This document shows positions 50,693 through 60,485 of a DNA stretch of 64,000 nt, piece by piece. The notes below the pieces were generated by a model that did no database searches, had not been told where the DNA came from, and was given only the letters and a program-made list of their open reading frames with translations. The first letter of the stretch is position 1. Every line of letters starts with the position of its first letter. A program made the position numbers and the translations under genes. The stretch is from Aquibium carbonis (lineage in GTDB: Bacteria > Pseudomonadota > Alphaproteobacteria > Rhizobiales > Rhizobiaceae). The DNA lies in NCBI RefSeq assembly GCF_003970795.1, contig NZ_RWKW01000025.1, forward strand, positions 1 to 64,000. Reading direction: 5' to 3'.

Positions 50693-51679
50693 GTGTCCAG
50701 TATTCTGACCAACGCCGCAGCGATGACCGCGCTGAAGAGCCTGCAGGCGACGAACAAGTCGCTGGAGATGACGCAGGCGCGCATTTCCACGGGCTACCGT
50801 GTCGGACAGGCCAGCGACAACGCCGCCTACTGGTCGATCGCCACGACCATGCGTTCCGACAACAAGGCGCTCCTGACGGTCCAGGATGCGCTCGGGCTCG
50901 GTGCCGCCAAGATCGACATCGCCTACACCGGCGTCAGCGAAACCATCAAGGTCGTCGACGAGATCAAGGCCAAGCTGGTCGCGGCCCGCGAGCCGGGCGT
51001 CGATCGCTCCAAGATCCAGGCCGAGATCTCCGCGCTTCAGGGCCAGCTTCTCGGCAACGCGTCAACCTCCTCCTTCGCGGGTGAGAACTGGCTCGCGGTC
51101 GATTCCGACTCGACGGACTACAATTCGAGCAAGTCTATGGTGGCGTCTTTCACCCGCGCCTCGGACGGCACCGTTTCGGTCTCCACGATCACCCTGAGCA
51201 CCGAATCGATCAAGCTCTTCGACGCGGCCGTCGACGTGCCGCCCGCCGGCGTCGGCGACGTGGAAACCGGCGTCGGCATCCTGGACGCCGCCTATGACGA
51301 GGACACCGGCCAGCGCATCACCAACACGTCGGTCTCCACCTTCTCGGTTTCGACGCTCGACATTGCCGCGTTGACGAACAACGCAGCCGATCTCGACATC
51401 CTCGACAACTACATCGCCGGCGTTGACGATGCGATCAGCCGCATGACGATCGCGGCCAGCGATCTCGGCGCGGCAAAGAAGCGCGTCGACCTCCAGGTCG
51501 ACTTCGTCAGCAACCTGATGGACGCCATCGATCGCGGCGTCGGTTCGCTGGTCGATGCCAACATGAACGAGGAATCGACCCGCCTCCAGGCGCTGCAGGT
51601 GCAGCAGCAGCTCGGCATCCAGGGCCTGTCGATCGCCAACGCCAGCGTTCAGGGCATCCTCTCGCTCTTCCAGGGCTAA
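50693..51679 (+). CDS. Flagellin
   Basis: 328 residues. The conserved N-terminal D0/D1 region is SSILTNAAAMTALKSLQATN with DNAAYWSIATTMRSDN, and the C-terminal part is DANMNEESTRLQALQVQQQL ending in SLFQG. The central part is short, as in rhizobial flagellins. It is exported by the flagellar type III apparatus and builds the filament. The start is GTG 50693 with AAGGGG 7 nt upstream. A hairpin directly after the stop (51681-51708) and a 316-bp gap separate it from the che operon. No flagellar export or motor gene is in the window. Confidence 0.95.
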   Translation: MSSILTNAAAMTALKSLQATNKSLEMTQARISTGYRVGQASDNAAYWSIATTMRSDNKALLTVQDALGLGAAKIDIAYTGVSETIKVVDEIKAKLVAAREPGVDRSKIQAEISALQGQLLGNASTSSFAGENWLAVDSDSTDYNSSKSMVASFTRASDGTVSVSTITLSTESIKLFDAAVDVPPAGVGDVETGVGILDAAYDEDTGQRITNTSVSTFSVSTLDIAALTNNAADLDILDNYIAGVDDAISRMTIAASDLGAAKKRVDLQVDFVSNLMDAIDRGVGSLVDANMNEESTRLQALQVQQQLGIQGLSIANASVQGILSLFQG

Positions 51680-51680
51680 T

Positions 51681-51708
51681 CGGGCATCGGCCCCCCGCGG
51701 GCCGCCCG
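51681..51708 (+). terminator. Hairpin after the flagellin gene
   Basis: Outer arms CGGGC/GCCCG (51681-51685 with 51704-51708) and inner arms GGCCC/GGGCC (51689-51693 with 51699-51703) form a stem with an ATC bulge, starting 1 nt after the stop codon. No T run follows, so it may protect the mRNA end. Confidence 0.5.
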
Positions 51709-51995
51709 CAAACCTTCATCGTCGCCTTTCGAGCGCCCGCGCCGGATCCGTTCCGCCGCGGGCTCGCCGCTTTCGCCACTCGTGGTCTGCTGCAAGTGAG
51801 GGGTCGAATGCCGCGCCTTCGAAAAAATTCGTTTTGCAGGGAGAGGTTGGCCATGCACCGTTAAGAGGGGTTAAACGAATACATGCCAAACCTTGACTTC
51901 GGTGGCTTGGCGGATTTCGCCAAAGGCATGAAGCCGCGACACCAACGCCGGTCGAACCGGGATGTACAGATTTCGCGCCCTGGGGGACTAAGGGG
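51709..51995 (+). other. Leader region of the che operon
   Basis: No gene is seen. Paired GTTAAGAGGGGTTAAA near 51861-51875 and a TTGAC at 51893-51897 are the only promoter-like marks. The ribosome-binding site TAAGGGG directly before the ATG at 51996 has short spacing. Confidence 0.35.
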
Positions 51996-53597
51996 ATGGC
52001 GACTGCCCGGACGGACGACCACGATATTTCCGCGCGCCTAGAATTCATGGGGCTCGACGCCTCTTCGCGTGCGCATCTGACCAAGCTCAAGCCAATCATC
52101 GCGGGTGCGATCGACGAGGCTCTCGACGCCTTTTACCAGAAGGCGCGATCGAACCCCGCGACGAGCAGGCACTTCAGCGGCGACGACCATGTGGCGAGCG
52201 CCAAGCGCCGGCAGTCGACGCATTGGAACGTCATCGCCGAGGGTGATTTCGGTGATTCCTATGCCCGCGCCGTGCGTGCGATCGGCAACACCCATGCCAG
52301 GCTCGGTCTCGAGCCACGCTGGTACATCGGCGGCTATGCGCTGATCGTCGAGAAGCTGATCAACGCCATCGTCGCGGAACAGTGGCCGCGCTTCAGCATC
52401 GGCGGCGGCGGAAATCCCGCAATGGCTGCATCGATGAGCAGCCTGATGAAGGCTGTCCTGCTCGACGTGGATCTCGCCATCTCGACCTATCTCGAGGCGA
52501 TCGACAAGGAACGCCAGAGGCTGGACCGCGAGGTGAGCGAGACGCGGGAGCGTCAGGACTCCGCCATGCGTTCCATCAGCGCCGCCCTGTCGGCCCTGGC
52601 GCAGGGCGACCTGCGGGTGCGGATCGACGACACGCTGGCACCGGAGTTCGAGCAGATCCGCCAGGATTTCAATGCCACCGCAGGCGCGCTGGAAAGCGCG
52701 ATCGCGAACGTGTCCGGCGCGGCCGTGGGCATCGGCGGCAGCTGCGACGAGATCGGCCAGGCCTCCGACGACCTGTCCCGGCGCACCGAGCAGCAGGCCG
52801 CAAGCCTCGAGCAGACGGCCGCGGCCGTCGAGGAACTCACCGCCAGCGTCCGGCGGGCTTCGGAAGGCGCGCACATCGCCGCGCAGAAGGTGATCGCCGC
52901 GCGGAAGGAAGCCGAAAACTCCGGCACCATCATGCAGGACGCGGTGCGCGCCATGTCCGGCATCGAGAAATCATCGCGGGAGATATCGCAGATCATCGGG
53001 GTCATCGACGAGATCGCCTTCCAGACCAACCTGCTGGCGCTGAATGCCGGTGTCGAGGCTGCGCGGGCGGGCGATGCCGGCCGAGGCTTCGCGGTCGTGG
53101 CGCAGGAGGTGCGCGGGCTGGCCCAGCGTTCCGCCGAGGCCGCCAAGGAGATCAAGGGGCTGATCCAGACGAGCTCGTCCCAGGTGGACGACGGCGTCAA
53201 ACTGATCGACGAGACCGGTAAGGTCGCCGAACGGATCGTGCGCCAGGTCGTCGAGATCGACACGCTCGTTGCCGAGATGGCCGCCTCCACCAAGGAACAG
53301 TCCACCGGACTGTCGGAGATCAACACGGCCGTCTCGCTGATGGACCAGGCCACGCAGCAGAACGCGGCGATGGTGGAGCAGACGACCGCAGCGGTTCACT
53401 CGCTCCGCACCGAAGCCGCCGAACTCGTCCGTTCCATCGCCGGCTTCAGCATCAGCACGACCGGCCCCGCCAGCGGCGCCAAGGCCGGGAGAGCGCCCGC
53501 GCGTTCGGCCCCGCCGCGGACCGTGCCGGCATCCGCCGTTCGTGGCGCGACCGCCCTGAAGGTCGCCGCCGATGCCGACGGTTGGGAAGAGTTCTGA
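51996..53597 (+). CDS. icpA: Globin-coupled chemoreceptor (IcpA-like), soluble
   Basis: 533 residues with no membrane segment. Residues about 10-165 form a protoglobin domain; the proximal heme-binding His is H100 in [20 protein letters not shown]-like linker (about 200-250) leads to the methyl-accepting signalling domain with the conserved tip [21 protein letters not shown]. The C-terminus ends in GWEEF, a pentapeptide like the NWETF tether that recruits CheR or CheB. It should sense oxygen or another heme ligand in the cytosol and pass the signal to CheA. It is the first gene of the che operon, as icpA is in Rhizobium. Confidence 0.92.
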   Translation: MATARTDDHDISARLEFMGLDASSRAHLTKLKPIIAGAIDEALDAFYQKARSNPATSRHFSGDDHVASAKRRQSTHWNVIAEGDFGDSYARAVRAIGNTHARLGLEPRWYIGGYALIVEKLINAIVAEQWPRFSIGGGGNPAMAASMSSLMKAVLLDVDLAISTYLEAIDKERQRLDREVSETRERQDSAMRSISAALSALAQGDLRVRIDDTLAPEFEQIRQDFNATAGALESAIANVSGAAVGIGGSCDEIGQASDDLSRRTEQQAASLEQTAAAVEELTASVRRASEGAHIAAQKVIAARKEAENSGTIMQDAVRAMSGIEKSSREISQIIGVIDEIAFQTNLLALNAGVEAARAGDAGRGFAVVAQEVRGLAQRSAEAAKEIKGLIQTSSSQVDDGVKLIDETGKVAERIVRQVVEIDTLVAEMAASTKEQSTGLSEINTAVSLMDQATQQNAAMVEQTTAAVHSLRTEAAELVRSIAGFSISTTGPASGAKAGRAPARSAPPRTVPASAVRGATALKVAADADGWEEF

Positions 53598-53608
53598 GGG
53601 AAACAAGA

Positions 53609-53896
53609 ATGAAATCAGCCATGTCTACCGCGGTGGCCTTGCCACCGGTTCTCGACATTACCGCCGCCGGACCCCTTGCGTCGGAGTTTCTCCGTGTCCG
53701 GGGCAAGGACGTTTCCGTCGATGCGTCAAAGGTCGAACGCGTCGGCGCCCAGTGCATCCAGGTACTGCTGTCGGCAGTGGCCACCTGGACCCTCGATGGA
53801 ATGGAATTCGACCTCGCGAACCCCTCCGCCGCGCTCGTGGAAGGTCTCGAAATCGCGGGGCTGGAGCCGGCCAACCTAGTTGCAAGGAATGCTTGA
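53609..53896 (+). CDS. cheS: STAS-domain chemotaxis protein, CheS-like
   Basis: 95 residues. It has an LDITAAGPLASEFLRVRG start, a KVERVGAQCIQVLLSAV core and a DLANPSAAL tail, giving the STAS fold. In Sinorhizobium the small protein at this place between icpA and cheY1 is CheS, which binds CheA and speeds removal of phosphate from CheY1. The role is transferred from gene position and size. ATG 53609 follows GAGGGA. It ends one base before the cheY1 start. Confidence 0.72.
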   Translation: MKSAMSTAVALPPVLDITAAGPLASEFLRVRGKDVSVDASKVERVGAQCIQVLLSAVATWTLDGMEFDLANPSAALVEGLEIAGLEPANLVARNA

Positions 53897-53897
53897 G

Positions 53898-54263
53898 ATG
53901 ACGAAAACGGTACTGACTGTGGATGACTCCCGCACGATCCGGGAAATGCTGCGTGCCGCGCTGACGGAGGCCGGGATGAACGTTCTGCAAGCCGAGGATG
54001 GCGTGCATGGTCTCGAGGTCCTCGACGGCGCGATGCCCGACGTCATCGTCACCGACATCAACATGCCGCGAATGGACGGCTTCGGCTTCATCGAGGCGGT
54101 GCGCGGCAGCGACAAGCATCGGGCGATCCCGATCCTGGTGCTGACCACCGAGAGCGTCGACGACAAGAAGGACCGCGCGCGTCGACTCGGCGCGACCGGC
54201 TGGATCGTCAAGCCGTTCGACCCGACCAAATTGGTGAATGCAATCAACCGCGTCGCGGCCTGA
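53898..54263 (+). CDS. cheY1: Chemotaxis response regulator CheY1
   Basis: 121 residues, a single receiver domain. Acidic pocket D9/D10, phospho-acceptor D53 in IVTDINMP, and Lys in WIVKPFD are present. In rhizobia with two CheY proteins CheY1 acts as a phosphate sink and CheY2 controls the motor. The assignment to CheY1 comes from its place upstream of cheA. ATG 53898 has AAGGA 9 nt upstream. Confidence 0.93.
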   Translation: MTKTVLTVDDSRTIREMLRAALTEAGMNVLQAEDGVHGLEVLDGAMPDVIVTDINMPRMDGFGFIEAVRGSDKHRAIPILVLTTESVDDKKDRARRLGATGWIVKPFDPTKLVNAINRVAA

Positions 54264-54292
54264 TCGAAACATAAGACCGGGGGAGCTTGCCA

Positions 54293-56455
54293 GTGGATAC
54301 GATGGCGGCAATCAAGCAGACTTTCTTCCAGGAATGCGAGGAGCAACTCGCCGAGCTGGAAACCGGACTGCTTGCTATCGAAAGCGAAGAGCACGACCCG
54401 GACACCATCAATGCGGTGTTCCGTGCCGTCCATTCGATCAAGGGCGGCGCGGGGGCATTCGGCCTGGAAGAACTCGTGCGGTTCGCGCACACGTTCGAGA
54501 CGACGCTGGATCTCGTCCGGGGCGGGCAGATTCAGCCGGATGCGGGCTTGCTCAAGCTCATGCTGCGGTCGTCCGACATCCTGGCCGACCTGGTGCGTTA
54601 CTCTCGCGACGGCGGCGAGATGGACGAAAGCCGCGTTGCGCAGATCCACGACGAGCTGACACGCGCCGCCAACCTGGACGCTGCGCCCGCCGCGAAGCCC
54701 GCGGCGCCGGCTCCGGCCGCGTTCGAGCCGGTCGGCGCCTTCGACGCCGGCAGCGCGGACGACGACTTCGTTCCGATCACCATCTCGTTCGACGACATCC
54801 TGGGCGACGGCGGCGAGGCCTCCAGCGCCGAGCAGATCTATGTCGTCAGCTTCAGGCCGAAGCCGGAACTCTACGCAAAGGCCAACGACGCCATCAAGCT
54901 TCTGCGCGAGATCCGCGCGCTTGGGAATGCCGACGTCGCCTGCGACATTTCCGATGTGCCGCTTCTGACCGAACTGGACCCGGAAGGCGCCTACCTGTCC
55001 TGGACGATCCGCCTCGGCGCGGATGTCACGGAGGCGCAGGTCCGCGAAGTGTTCGAGTTCGTCGAGTTCGACTGCGACGTCTCCGTCACGGCGGAGCCGA
55101 AGGTCGATCCGGACTTCGAGTTCGTCCCCGCGCCGATCGACGAGACCCGCCAGGCGATGCCGCTGCCGGTGGATGACGGACCGATCATCCCGGAGGCGGT
55201 GCTGGCCAAGATCGCGCAGGTCAACGCCGATCCCGCCAAGGCCCCTCCGGCGGCCGCTGCCGTCCAGGCGCAGCCGGCGCAACAGGCCCAGACCACCATC
55301 CGCGTCGACCTGGACCGTGTCGACCGCCTGATCGATCTCGTCGGCGAACTGGTGATCAACCAGTCGATGCTGTCGCAGCGGGTCACTGAAGCCGGCATCG
55401 CGCGGCTGTCGGAAGTCGCCGTGGGTCTCGACGACCTCGAGCAACTGACCCGCGAAATCCAGGATTCGGTGATGGCGATCCGCGCCCAGCCGGTGCGGCC
55501 GATCTTCCAGCGCATGTCGCGCGTCATCCGCGAAGTGGCCGACATGGTCGGCAAGTCGGTGCGCCTGGTCACCGAAGGCGAGAACTGCGAGGTCGACAAG
55601 ACCGTCATCGAGCGGCTGGCGGATCCGCTCACCCACATGATCCGCAACGCCGTCGACCACGGGCTGGAGAAGCCGGAGGATCGCATCAAGGCGGGCAAGC
55701 CGGAACAGGGTGTGGTTCGCATGACCGCCGCCCATCGTTCGGGCCGCGTCATCATCGAGGTCTCCGACGACGGCGCCGGCATCAACCGCGCCAGGGTCAA
55801 GGAAATCGCGGTCAAGCGCGGCGTCATCGAACCGGGCGTGCCACTGTCCGACAGCGAAATCGACGATCTGATCTTCGCACCCGGCTTCTCGACCGCCAGC
55901 ACGGTGTCCGACGTATCGGGCCGCGGCGTGGGCATGGACGTCGTCAAGCGTTCCATCCAGGCGCTGGGCGGCCGCATCTCCATCTCCTCGAAGCCGGGGC
56001 AGGGGACGACCTTCACGCTCAGCCTGCCGCTGACGCTCGCCGTCCTCGACGGCATGGTGGTCACGGTGGCGGGACAGACGCTGGTGGTGCCGCTGACGGC
56101 CATCGTCGAGACGCTGCAGCCGAAGGGCCCTGAAGTCCACGGCCTGGGCGAACGCGCCAAGGTCATCGCCATTCGCGGCTCGTTCATCCCGCTGATCGAC
56201 GTCGGCTACAAGCTCGGCTACCGCCATGACGAAGCCGATCCGCTCAACAGCGTCGCCATCATGGTGGAGTCGGAAAACCGGGTTCAGAGCGCCCTCATGG
56301 TCGATGGGATCATCGGTCAGCAGCAGGTGGTCATCAAGAGCCTCGAGACGAATTACGGCCAGGTCTTCGGCGTGGCCGCCGCAACCATTCTCGGCGACGG
56401 CCGGGTCGCCGTCATTCTCGACGTCGATGCCATCGTCGCCGGCAACCGCTCCTAG
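54293..56455 (+). CDS. cheA: Chemotaxis histidine kinase CheA
   Basis: 720 residues. The HPt domain carries phospho-accepting H47 in AVHSIKGGAG. A P2-like region with Ala/Pro-rich linkers (about 130-340) includes KPELYAKANDAIKLLREI. Dimerisation helices (VDLDRVDRLIDLVGELVINQS), the ATP domain with N box HMIRNAVDHGLE and G boxes DDGAG, GRGVGMDVV, and the C-terminal CheW-like domain follow. The start is GTG 54293 with GGGGGAG 7 nt upstream; this gives MDTMAAIKQTFFQEC as in rhizobial CheA. It phosphorylates CheY1, CheY2 and CheB. Confidence 0.95.
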   Translation: MDTMAAIKQTFFQECEEQLAELETGLLAIESEEHDPDTINAVFRAVHSIKGGAGAFGLEELVRFAHTFETTLDLVRGGQIQPDAGLLKLMLRSSDILADLVRYSRDGGEMDESRVAQIHDELTRAANLDAAPAAKPAAPAPAAFEPVGAFDAGSADDDFVPITISFDDILGDGGEASSAEQIYVVSFRPKPELYAKANDAIKLLREIRALGNADVACDISDVPLLTELDPEGAYLSWTIRLGADVTEAQVREVFEFVEFDCDVSVTAEPKVDPDFEFVPAPIDETRQAMPLPVDDGPIIPEAVLAKIAQVNADPAKAPPAAAAVQAQPAQQAQTTIRVDLDRVDRLIDLVGELVINQSMLSQRVTEAGIARLSEVAVGLDDLEQLTREIQDSVMAIRAQPVRPIFQRMSRVIREVADMVGKSVRLVTEGENCEVDKTVIERLADPLTHMIRNAVDHGLEKPEDRIKAGKPEQGVVRMTAAHRSGRVIIEVSDDGAGINRARVKEIAVKRGVIEPGVPLSDSEIDDLIFAPGFSTASTVSDVSGRGVGMDVVKRSIQALGGRISISSKPGQGTTFTLSLPLTLAVLDGMVVTVAGQTLVVPLTAIVETLQPKGPEVHGLGERAKVIAIRGSFIPLIDVGYKLGYRHDEADPLNSVAIMVESENRVQSALMVDGIIGQQQVVIKSLETNYGQVFGVAAATILGDGRVAVILDVDAIVAGNRS

Positions 56456-56497
56456 TCGGCGCAGGCCGGGCACGCCCAAGGAAAGAGGAACGCAGCT

Positions 56498-56974
56498 ATG
56501 ATGCACGTCAAGGAACACGATCTGTCGAAGAACAGCGAACTCATCGCCTTCCGCCTCGGAGGCCAGGAGTTCTGCGTCGACATCATGTCCGTCCGCGATA
56601 TACGCGGCTGGACGCCGACCACCCCGCTGCCGCACTCGCCGGGCTACGTGAAGGGTGTGATCAACCTTCGCGGTTCCGTGCTGCCGGTGATCGATCTCGC
56701 GGCGCGCCTCGGTTTCCGCTCCACCGAACCGACGGCACGGCACGTCATCATCGTGACGCAGGTCGGCAACCAGTCGGTCGGCCTGCTGGTCGATGCGGTC
56801 TCCGACATCCTGACCATCAACGCCGACACGATCCAGCCCACGCCCGACGTCGCGTCCGAACTGGCCCGGGCCTTCATGAAGGGCGTGCTGGCGATCGAGG
56901 GACGCATGATCAGCCTGATCGGTCTCGACAGCGTGTTGCAGTCGACCCGCGAGAATTCGGGATTCCTGAATTGA
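56498..56974 (+). CDS. cheW: Chemotaxis adaptor CheW
   Basis: 158 residues, one CheW domain. [20 protein letters not shown] at the start and [20 protein letters not shown] in the middle are family marks. It links receptor tips to CheA. The ATG at 56498 (a second follows at 56501) is preceded by AGAGGAA. Its stop overlaps the TTG start of cheR (TTGA at 56971). Confidence 0.95.
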   Translation: MMHVKEHDLSKNSELIAFRLGGQEFCVDIMSVRDIRGWTPTTPLPHSPGYVKGVINLRGSVLPVIDLAARLGFRSTEPTARHVIIVTQVGNQSVGLLVDAVSDILTINADTIQPTPDVASELARAFMKGVLAIEGRMISLIGLDSVLQSTRENSGFLN

Positions 56975-57861
56975 AATCGTCCGCCGCTTCCTTGTCCGGC
57001 GGGATCGTCCCCGGGGAGTATCTGCTGACGGCGGAAGATTTCCGCCAGATCGCAGAGATCCTGCACGATCATGCCGGCATTCAGCTCTCGGAGACCAAGG
57101 CCGCGCTCGTCTACGCGCGGCTGGCCAAGCGCCTTCGGGCGCTGGGCCTGGAGAATTTCCGGGACTATTGCGCCCATGTCGTCGGGTCCGAAGGACTGGA
57201 CGAACGGCAGCGCATGGTGGCGGCGCTGACGACGAACGTGACCAAATTCTTCCGCGAGGCGCATCATTTCGAGCATCTGAAGCGCACCGTCATGCCGCCG
57301 CTGCTGGAGGCCGCGCGCCGTGGCGCGCCGGTTCGCATCTGGTCGGCCGGTTGCTCGAACGGGCAAGAAGCCTATTCCGCCGCGCTCGTGATCCTGTCGA
57401 TGATGCCGGATGTCGGCCGCCACGACGTGAAGATCCTGGCCTCCGACATCGATCCCAACATGATCGCCGAGGGCAAGGCTGCGGTCTATCCCGACCATGC
57501 GCTGACGGACGTGCCTGCCGAGCTGAAGAAGCGCTGGCTGCACCGCGCGCCGGGCGGCTTCGGGGACCAGCAGTTGTGGCGGGTCGCCGACGAGGCGCGC
57601 AACATGGTGTCCTTCCGTGAACTCAACCTGTTCGCCAAATGGCCGATGCAGCGCCAGTTCGACGTCATCTTCTGCCGCAACGTCGTCATCTACTTCGACA
57701 AGGTCAAGCAGGCCGCTCTCTGGACGCGCTTCTCCGAGGCGTTGAAGCCCGACGGCTGGCTCTACATCGGCCATTCCGAGAGGGTCTCGGGGCCTTCGGC
57801 CGACAACTTCGTCAGCGACGGGATCACGACCTGGCGTCATTCAAGGGGGAATGCAAGATGA
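56971..57861 (+). CDS. cheR: Chemotaxis protein methyltransferase CheR
   Basis: 296 residues. The N-terminal helical part has [19 protein letters not shown]; the catalytic part has [14 protein letters not shown], the SAM loop [23 protein letters not shown] and [14 protein letters not shown]. It methylates glutamates on chemoreceptors. The start is TTG at 56971 overlapping the cheW stop; coupling rather than its own ribosome-binding site likely starts translation. Confidence 0.95.
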   Translation: MKSSAASLSGGIVPGEYLLTAEDFRQIAEILHDHAGIQLSETKAALVYARLAKRLRALGLENFRDYCAHVVGSEGLDERQRMVAALTTNVTKFFREAHHFEHLKRTVMPPLLEAARRGAPVRIWSAGCSNGQEAYSAALVILSMMPDVGRHDVKILASDIDPNMIAEGKAAVYPDHALTDVPAELKKRWLHRAPGGFGDQQLWRVADEARNMVSFRELNLFAKWPMQRQFDVIFCRNVVIYFDKVKQAALWTRFSEALKPDGWLYIGHSERVSGPSADNFVSDGITTWRHSRGNAR

Positions 57862-58940
57862 AGCCGGTCCGTGTCCTGATCATCGACGACAGCGCCACGA
57901 TGCGGCGCATCATCGGCTTCGCGCTCGCCTCGAACCCGGCCATCCAGGTGGTGGGCGAGGCGCCGGATCCGACCGAGGCCTTCAAGCTGGTCGACTCGCT
58001 CGATCCCGACGTCATCACGCTCGACATCGAGATGCCCAAGATGAACGGCATCGATTTCCTGCGCCGGGTGATGAAGCATCGGCCGCGGCCGGTCATCATG
58101 GTGTCGACGCTGACCGTCAACGGCGCCGCCGTGACGATCGAGGCGCTGGCGCTGGGTGCCTTCGACTGCGTGGCCAAGCCGTCGCTCAAGGACGATCGCT
58201 CGTTCGAGGACCTGATCGAGAAGGTGATCGCCGCCGGCGCAGTGCGCAACCGGTCCAGTGCAGCGCTCGGCCGTCCGGCGCCAACCCGCGAGCCGGCCGC
58301 GCCGTCCATGCCGGCGCCGTCGATGGCGGCCGGCCCGCTCGAGCGACTGATCGCGATCGGCGCGTCGACCGGCGGCGTCGAAGCTCTGATCGCCGTGCTG
58401 TCGGAGTTTCCGATGGACTGTCCGCCGACGGTCGTGACCCAGCACATGCCGGCGAACTTCACGCGCTCGTTCGCGGAGCGGCTCGACCGGCTGTGCCGCC
58501 CGACCGTGCAGGAAGCCGAAGACCGCCGTCCGCTGCAACGGGGAAACATCTACATCGCGCCGGGGGGAGGACGGCACATGGAGGTCGTGCGGGGGGCAGG
58601 GAGCCTGGAAACCCGCCTGCGTGAAGGCGACACGGTGTCGGGGCACCGGCCGTCGGTCGACGTCCTGATGAATTCGGTGGCAGCCGCCGCCGGCCGCGAC
58701 AGCGTCGGCATCATCCTCACGGGCATGGGGCGAGACGGCGCACAGGGACTTTTGAAAATGCGCCAGAACGGCGCCAGAACCATCGGGCAGGACGAGATGT
58801 CCTCCCTGATCTACGGAATGCCGCGCGTGGCCCACGAGGTTGGCGCGGTCCAGAAGCAACTGCCACTAAGCCGTATCGCCCGGGAGATCTTCACGGGCGC
58901 AAGGTCGACGAAAGAAGGGACCGTGTCATGTCACTCCTAG
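57858..58940 (+). CDS. cheB: Chemotaxis methylesterase CheB
   Basis: 360 residues. The receiver domain has D56 in ITLDIEMPKMNG. After a Pro/Ala linker (about 135-160) the esterase domain holds the catalytic triad S170 (GASTGGVEAL), H196 (TQHMPANF) and D293 (TGMGRDGA). It removes methyl groups or deamidates glutamines on receptors when phosphorylated by CheA. ATG 57858 overlaps the cheR stop; the C-terminus overlaps cheY2 by 13 nt. Confidence 0.95.
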   Translation: MKPVRVLIIDDSATMRRIIGFALASNPAIQVVGEAPDPTEAFKLVDSLDPDVITLDIEMPKMNGIDFLRRVMKHRPRPVIMVSTLTVNGAAVTIEALALGAFDCVAKPSLKDDRSFEDLIEKVIAAGAVRNRSSAALGRPAPTREPAAPSMPAPSMAAGPLERLIAIGASTGGVEALIAVLSEFPMDCPPTVVTQHMPANFTRSFAERLDRLCRPTVQEAEDRRPLQRGNIYIAPGGGRHMEVVRGAGSLETRLREGDTVSGHRPSVDVLMNSVAAAAGRDSVGIILTGMGRDGAQGLLKMRQNGARTIGQDEMSSLIYGMPRVAHEVGAVQKQLPLSRIAREIFTGARSTKEGTVSCHS

Positions 58941-59317
58941 CTCAGCTGAAGATCCTCGTGGTCGACGACACCACCACCAGCCGGATGCTGTTGCGCGACG
59001 CCCTCGAAACCATCGGTTTCCGGAACATTTCCGTGGCGGCCGACGGCGAGCAGGCGATGCAGGTGATGATGTCGCAGCCTTGCCACCTGATCATTTCGGA
59101 CATGAACATGCCGAAGATGAACGGACTGCAGCTCCTGCACGCGATCCGTACCTACCGGCCGACGTCGCGCGTGCCGTTCATGATCCTGACGGGCAACAAC
59201 GACAAGAACGTGCTGATCGAAGGCCGCAAGATGGGCCTCAACAACTATCTCAACAAGCCCTTCACCACCCCGGATCTCAAGAAGGCGCTGGAAGCTATCG
59301 TGGGGAAGCTGCAATGA
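58928..59317 (+). CDS. cheY2: Chemotaxis response regulator CheY2
   Basis: 129 residues. The receiver has VVDDTTTSRM at the start, phospho-acceptor D58 in IISDMNMPKM and NKPFTTPDLK at the end. In rhizobia CheY2-P slows the unidirectional motor. The overlap of 13 nt with cheB and of 4 nt with cheD indicates strict co-translation. Confidence 0.94.
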   Translation: MSLLAQLKILVVDDTTTSRMLLRDALETIGFRNISVAADGEQAMQVMMSQPCHLIISDMNMPKMNGLQLLHAIRTYRPTSRVPFMILTGNNDKNVLIEGRKMGLNNYLNKPFTTPDLKKALEAIVGKLQ

Positions 59318-59856
59318 TCCTGCCTGGTCGACCAGACCGGATTCACGTCATCCAGGGCGAGTGCGCGGTGTCCGACAAGCCCGAGGCGGTGCTGACCACC
59401 GTGCTTGGCTCCTGTGTCGCGGCCTGCATGTACGATCCCGTGCTGAAGATCGGCGGCATGAACCATTTCCTGCTCCCGGGCGAGGGCGAGCGGTCACGCC
59501 TGAACGAGGCCGAGCGCTTCGGCGTCTACCTGATGGAGCTCCTGGTCAACGGGCTCCTGAAGCGGGGCGCACGACGCGAGAACCTCGAAGCCAAGCTGTT
59601 CGGCGGTGGACGCACGATCCAGAACTTCACCGATATCGGTGCGAAGAACATCGAGTTCGCGCGGCGCTTCCTCGACAACGAGGGCATCAAGTACACGGGC
59701 GGCAGTGTCGGCGGCGACCAGGGGCGCCGGCTGGAGTTCCAGCCCTACAGCGCCAAGGCGCGGCAGTTCCTGCTGCCAAAGGCGGCGGCTCCCATTCCCG
59801 CCCCCGAACCACGCGTGCCGGCCCCTGCCGCCGGTGGCGAACTCGAACTGTTCTAG
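59314..59856 (+). CDS. cheD: Chemoreceptor glutamine deamidase CheD
   Basis: 180 residues. The catalytic Cys is C34 in VLGSCVAACMYD and the His is H51 in GGMNHFLLPG; the Thr/Gly motif GGGRTIQNFTDIGAKN follows. It deamidates receptor glutamines. The ATG overlaps the cheY2 stop. The Pro-rich tail (about 150-180) is dispensable in the family. Confidence 0.94.
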   Translation: MILPGRPDRIHVIQGECAVSDKPEAVLTTVLGSCVAACMYDPVLKIGGMNHFLLPGEGERSRLNEAERFGVYLMELLVNGLLKRGARRENLEAKLFGGGRTIQNFTDIGAKNIEFARRFLDNEGIKYTGGSVGGDQGRRLEFQPYSAKARQFLLPKAAAPIPAPEPRVPAPAAGGELELF

Positions 59857-59875
59857 GAATAGAGGTTTCGCCTGC

Positions 59876-60265
59876 ATGTCGCTTTCAGCCAAGACCGTCG
59901 AACACGATCCGCATCACGAGACGGTGCGCGACGTCATCGCGCGTATCGAGGCGGAGCTCGAGACGATCGCCCATGCGATCGACGTCAACCATGCCCACAT
60001 CGCGGTCGCGGTCGGGGATGCCATCCAGGGCAAGCCGGGGTTCATCCGGGCCATGCAGGAGGGCGACCTCATCTATCAGAAGGTCTCCGGCATCGCGGGC
60101 TTCCTGCGCTCGCTGATGGACGTGATGCCGGATGAGTGGGAAGTCGAGACCGGCGTGGCGACACGCGACGTCAAGCTTGCAGAACTGGCCGGGCGCATCG
60201 GCGCGCGGGCGCAGATCGTGCATGTGGTGCGCAACGACGATTTCGGCGACTGCGATCTGTTCTGA
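59876..60265 (+). CDS. cheT: CheT-like chemotaxis protein
   Basis: 129 residues. Its place directly after cheD, its size and its acidic, helix-forming N-terminus fit CheT (orf10) of the Sinorhizobium che operon. No enzyme motif is visible; some relation to the CheX/CheZ theme has been proposed for such small proteins, but I cannot confirm it from sequence. In Sinorhizobium fliF comes next; here an intrinsic terminator follows and the operon ends. Confidence 0.78.
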   Translation: MSLSAKTVEHDPHHETVRDVIARIEAELETIAHAIDVNHAHIAVAVGDAIQGKPGFIRAMQEGDLIYQKVSGIAGFLRSLMDVMPDEWEVETGVATRDVKLAELAGRIGARAQIVHVVRNDDFGDCDLF

Positions 60266-60289
60266 GGTCATATCTCCCGGGGGGGACGC

Positions 60290-60325
60290 GCGGCGCCGGC
60301 TGTCCGCAGCTGGCGCCGCAATTTT
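60290..60325 (+). terminator. Intrinsic terminator of the che operon
   Basis: A 13-bp stem (GCGGCGCC-G-GCTG with CAGC-T-GGCGCCGC, one G-U pair) around the tetraloop TCCG, with AATTTT right after it at 60320-60325. It lies 24 nt after the cheT stop. Confidence 0.88.
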
Positions 60326-60485
60326 CTGGAACTCTGAAGATCGATCCTCGGCCGAACATGCTGGCCTTGCGCCGACCGGTCGGCAACGCCCGCATTTTAG
60401 GGTTGGCTTTCGTATTGCGATCCCCGACAATGCCCGCCAGGCCGCGCGAAAACGCGTGGCGGGAACATCGATCGGGAGGAATACA

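Noticed and set aside
53876-56743. Long minus-strand frame opposite cheY1, cheA and cheW
   Set aside because: Antisense shadow of conserved che genes with no domain of its own.
57824-58859. Minus-strand frames opposite cheB
   Set aside because: No domain; composition mirrors the plus-strand codon pattern of cheB.
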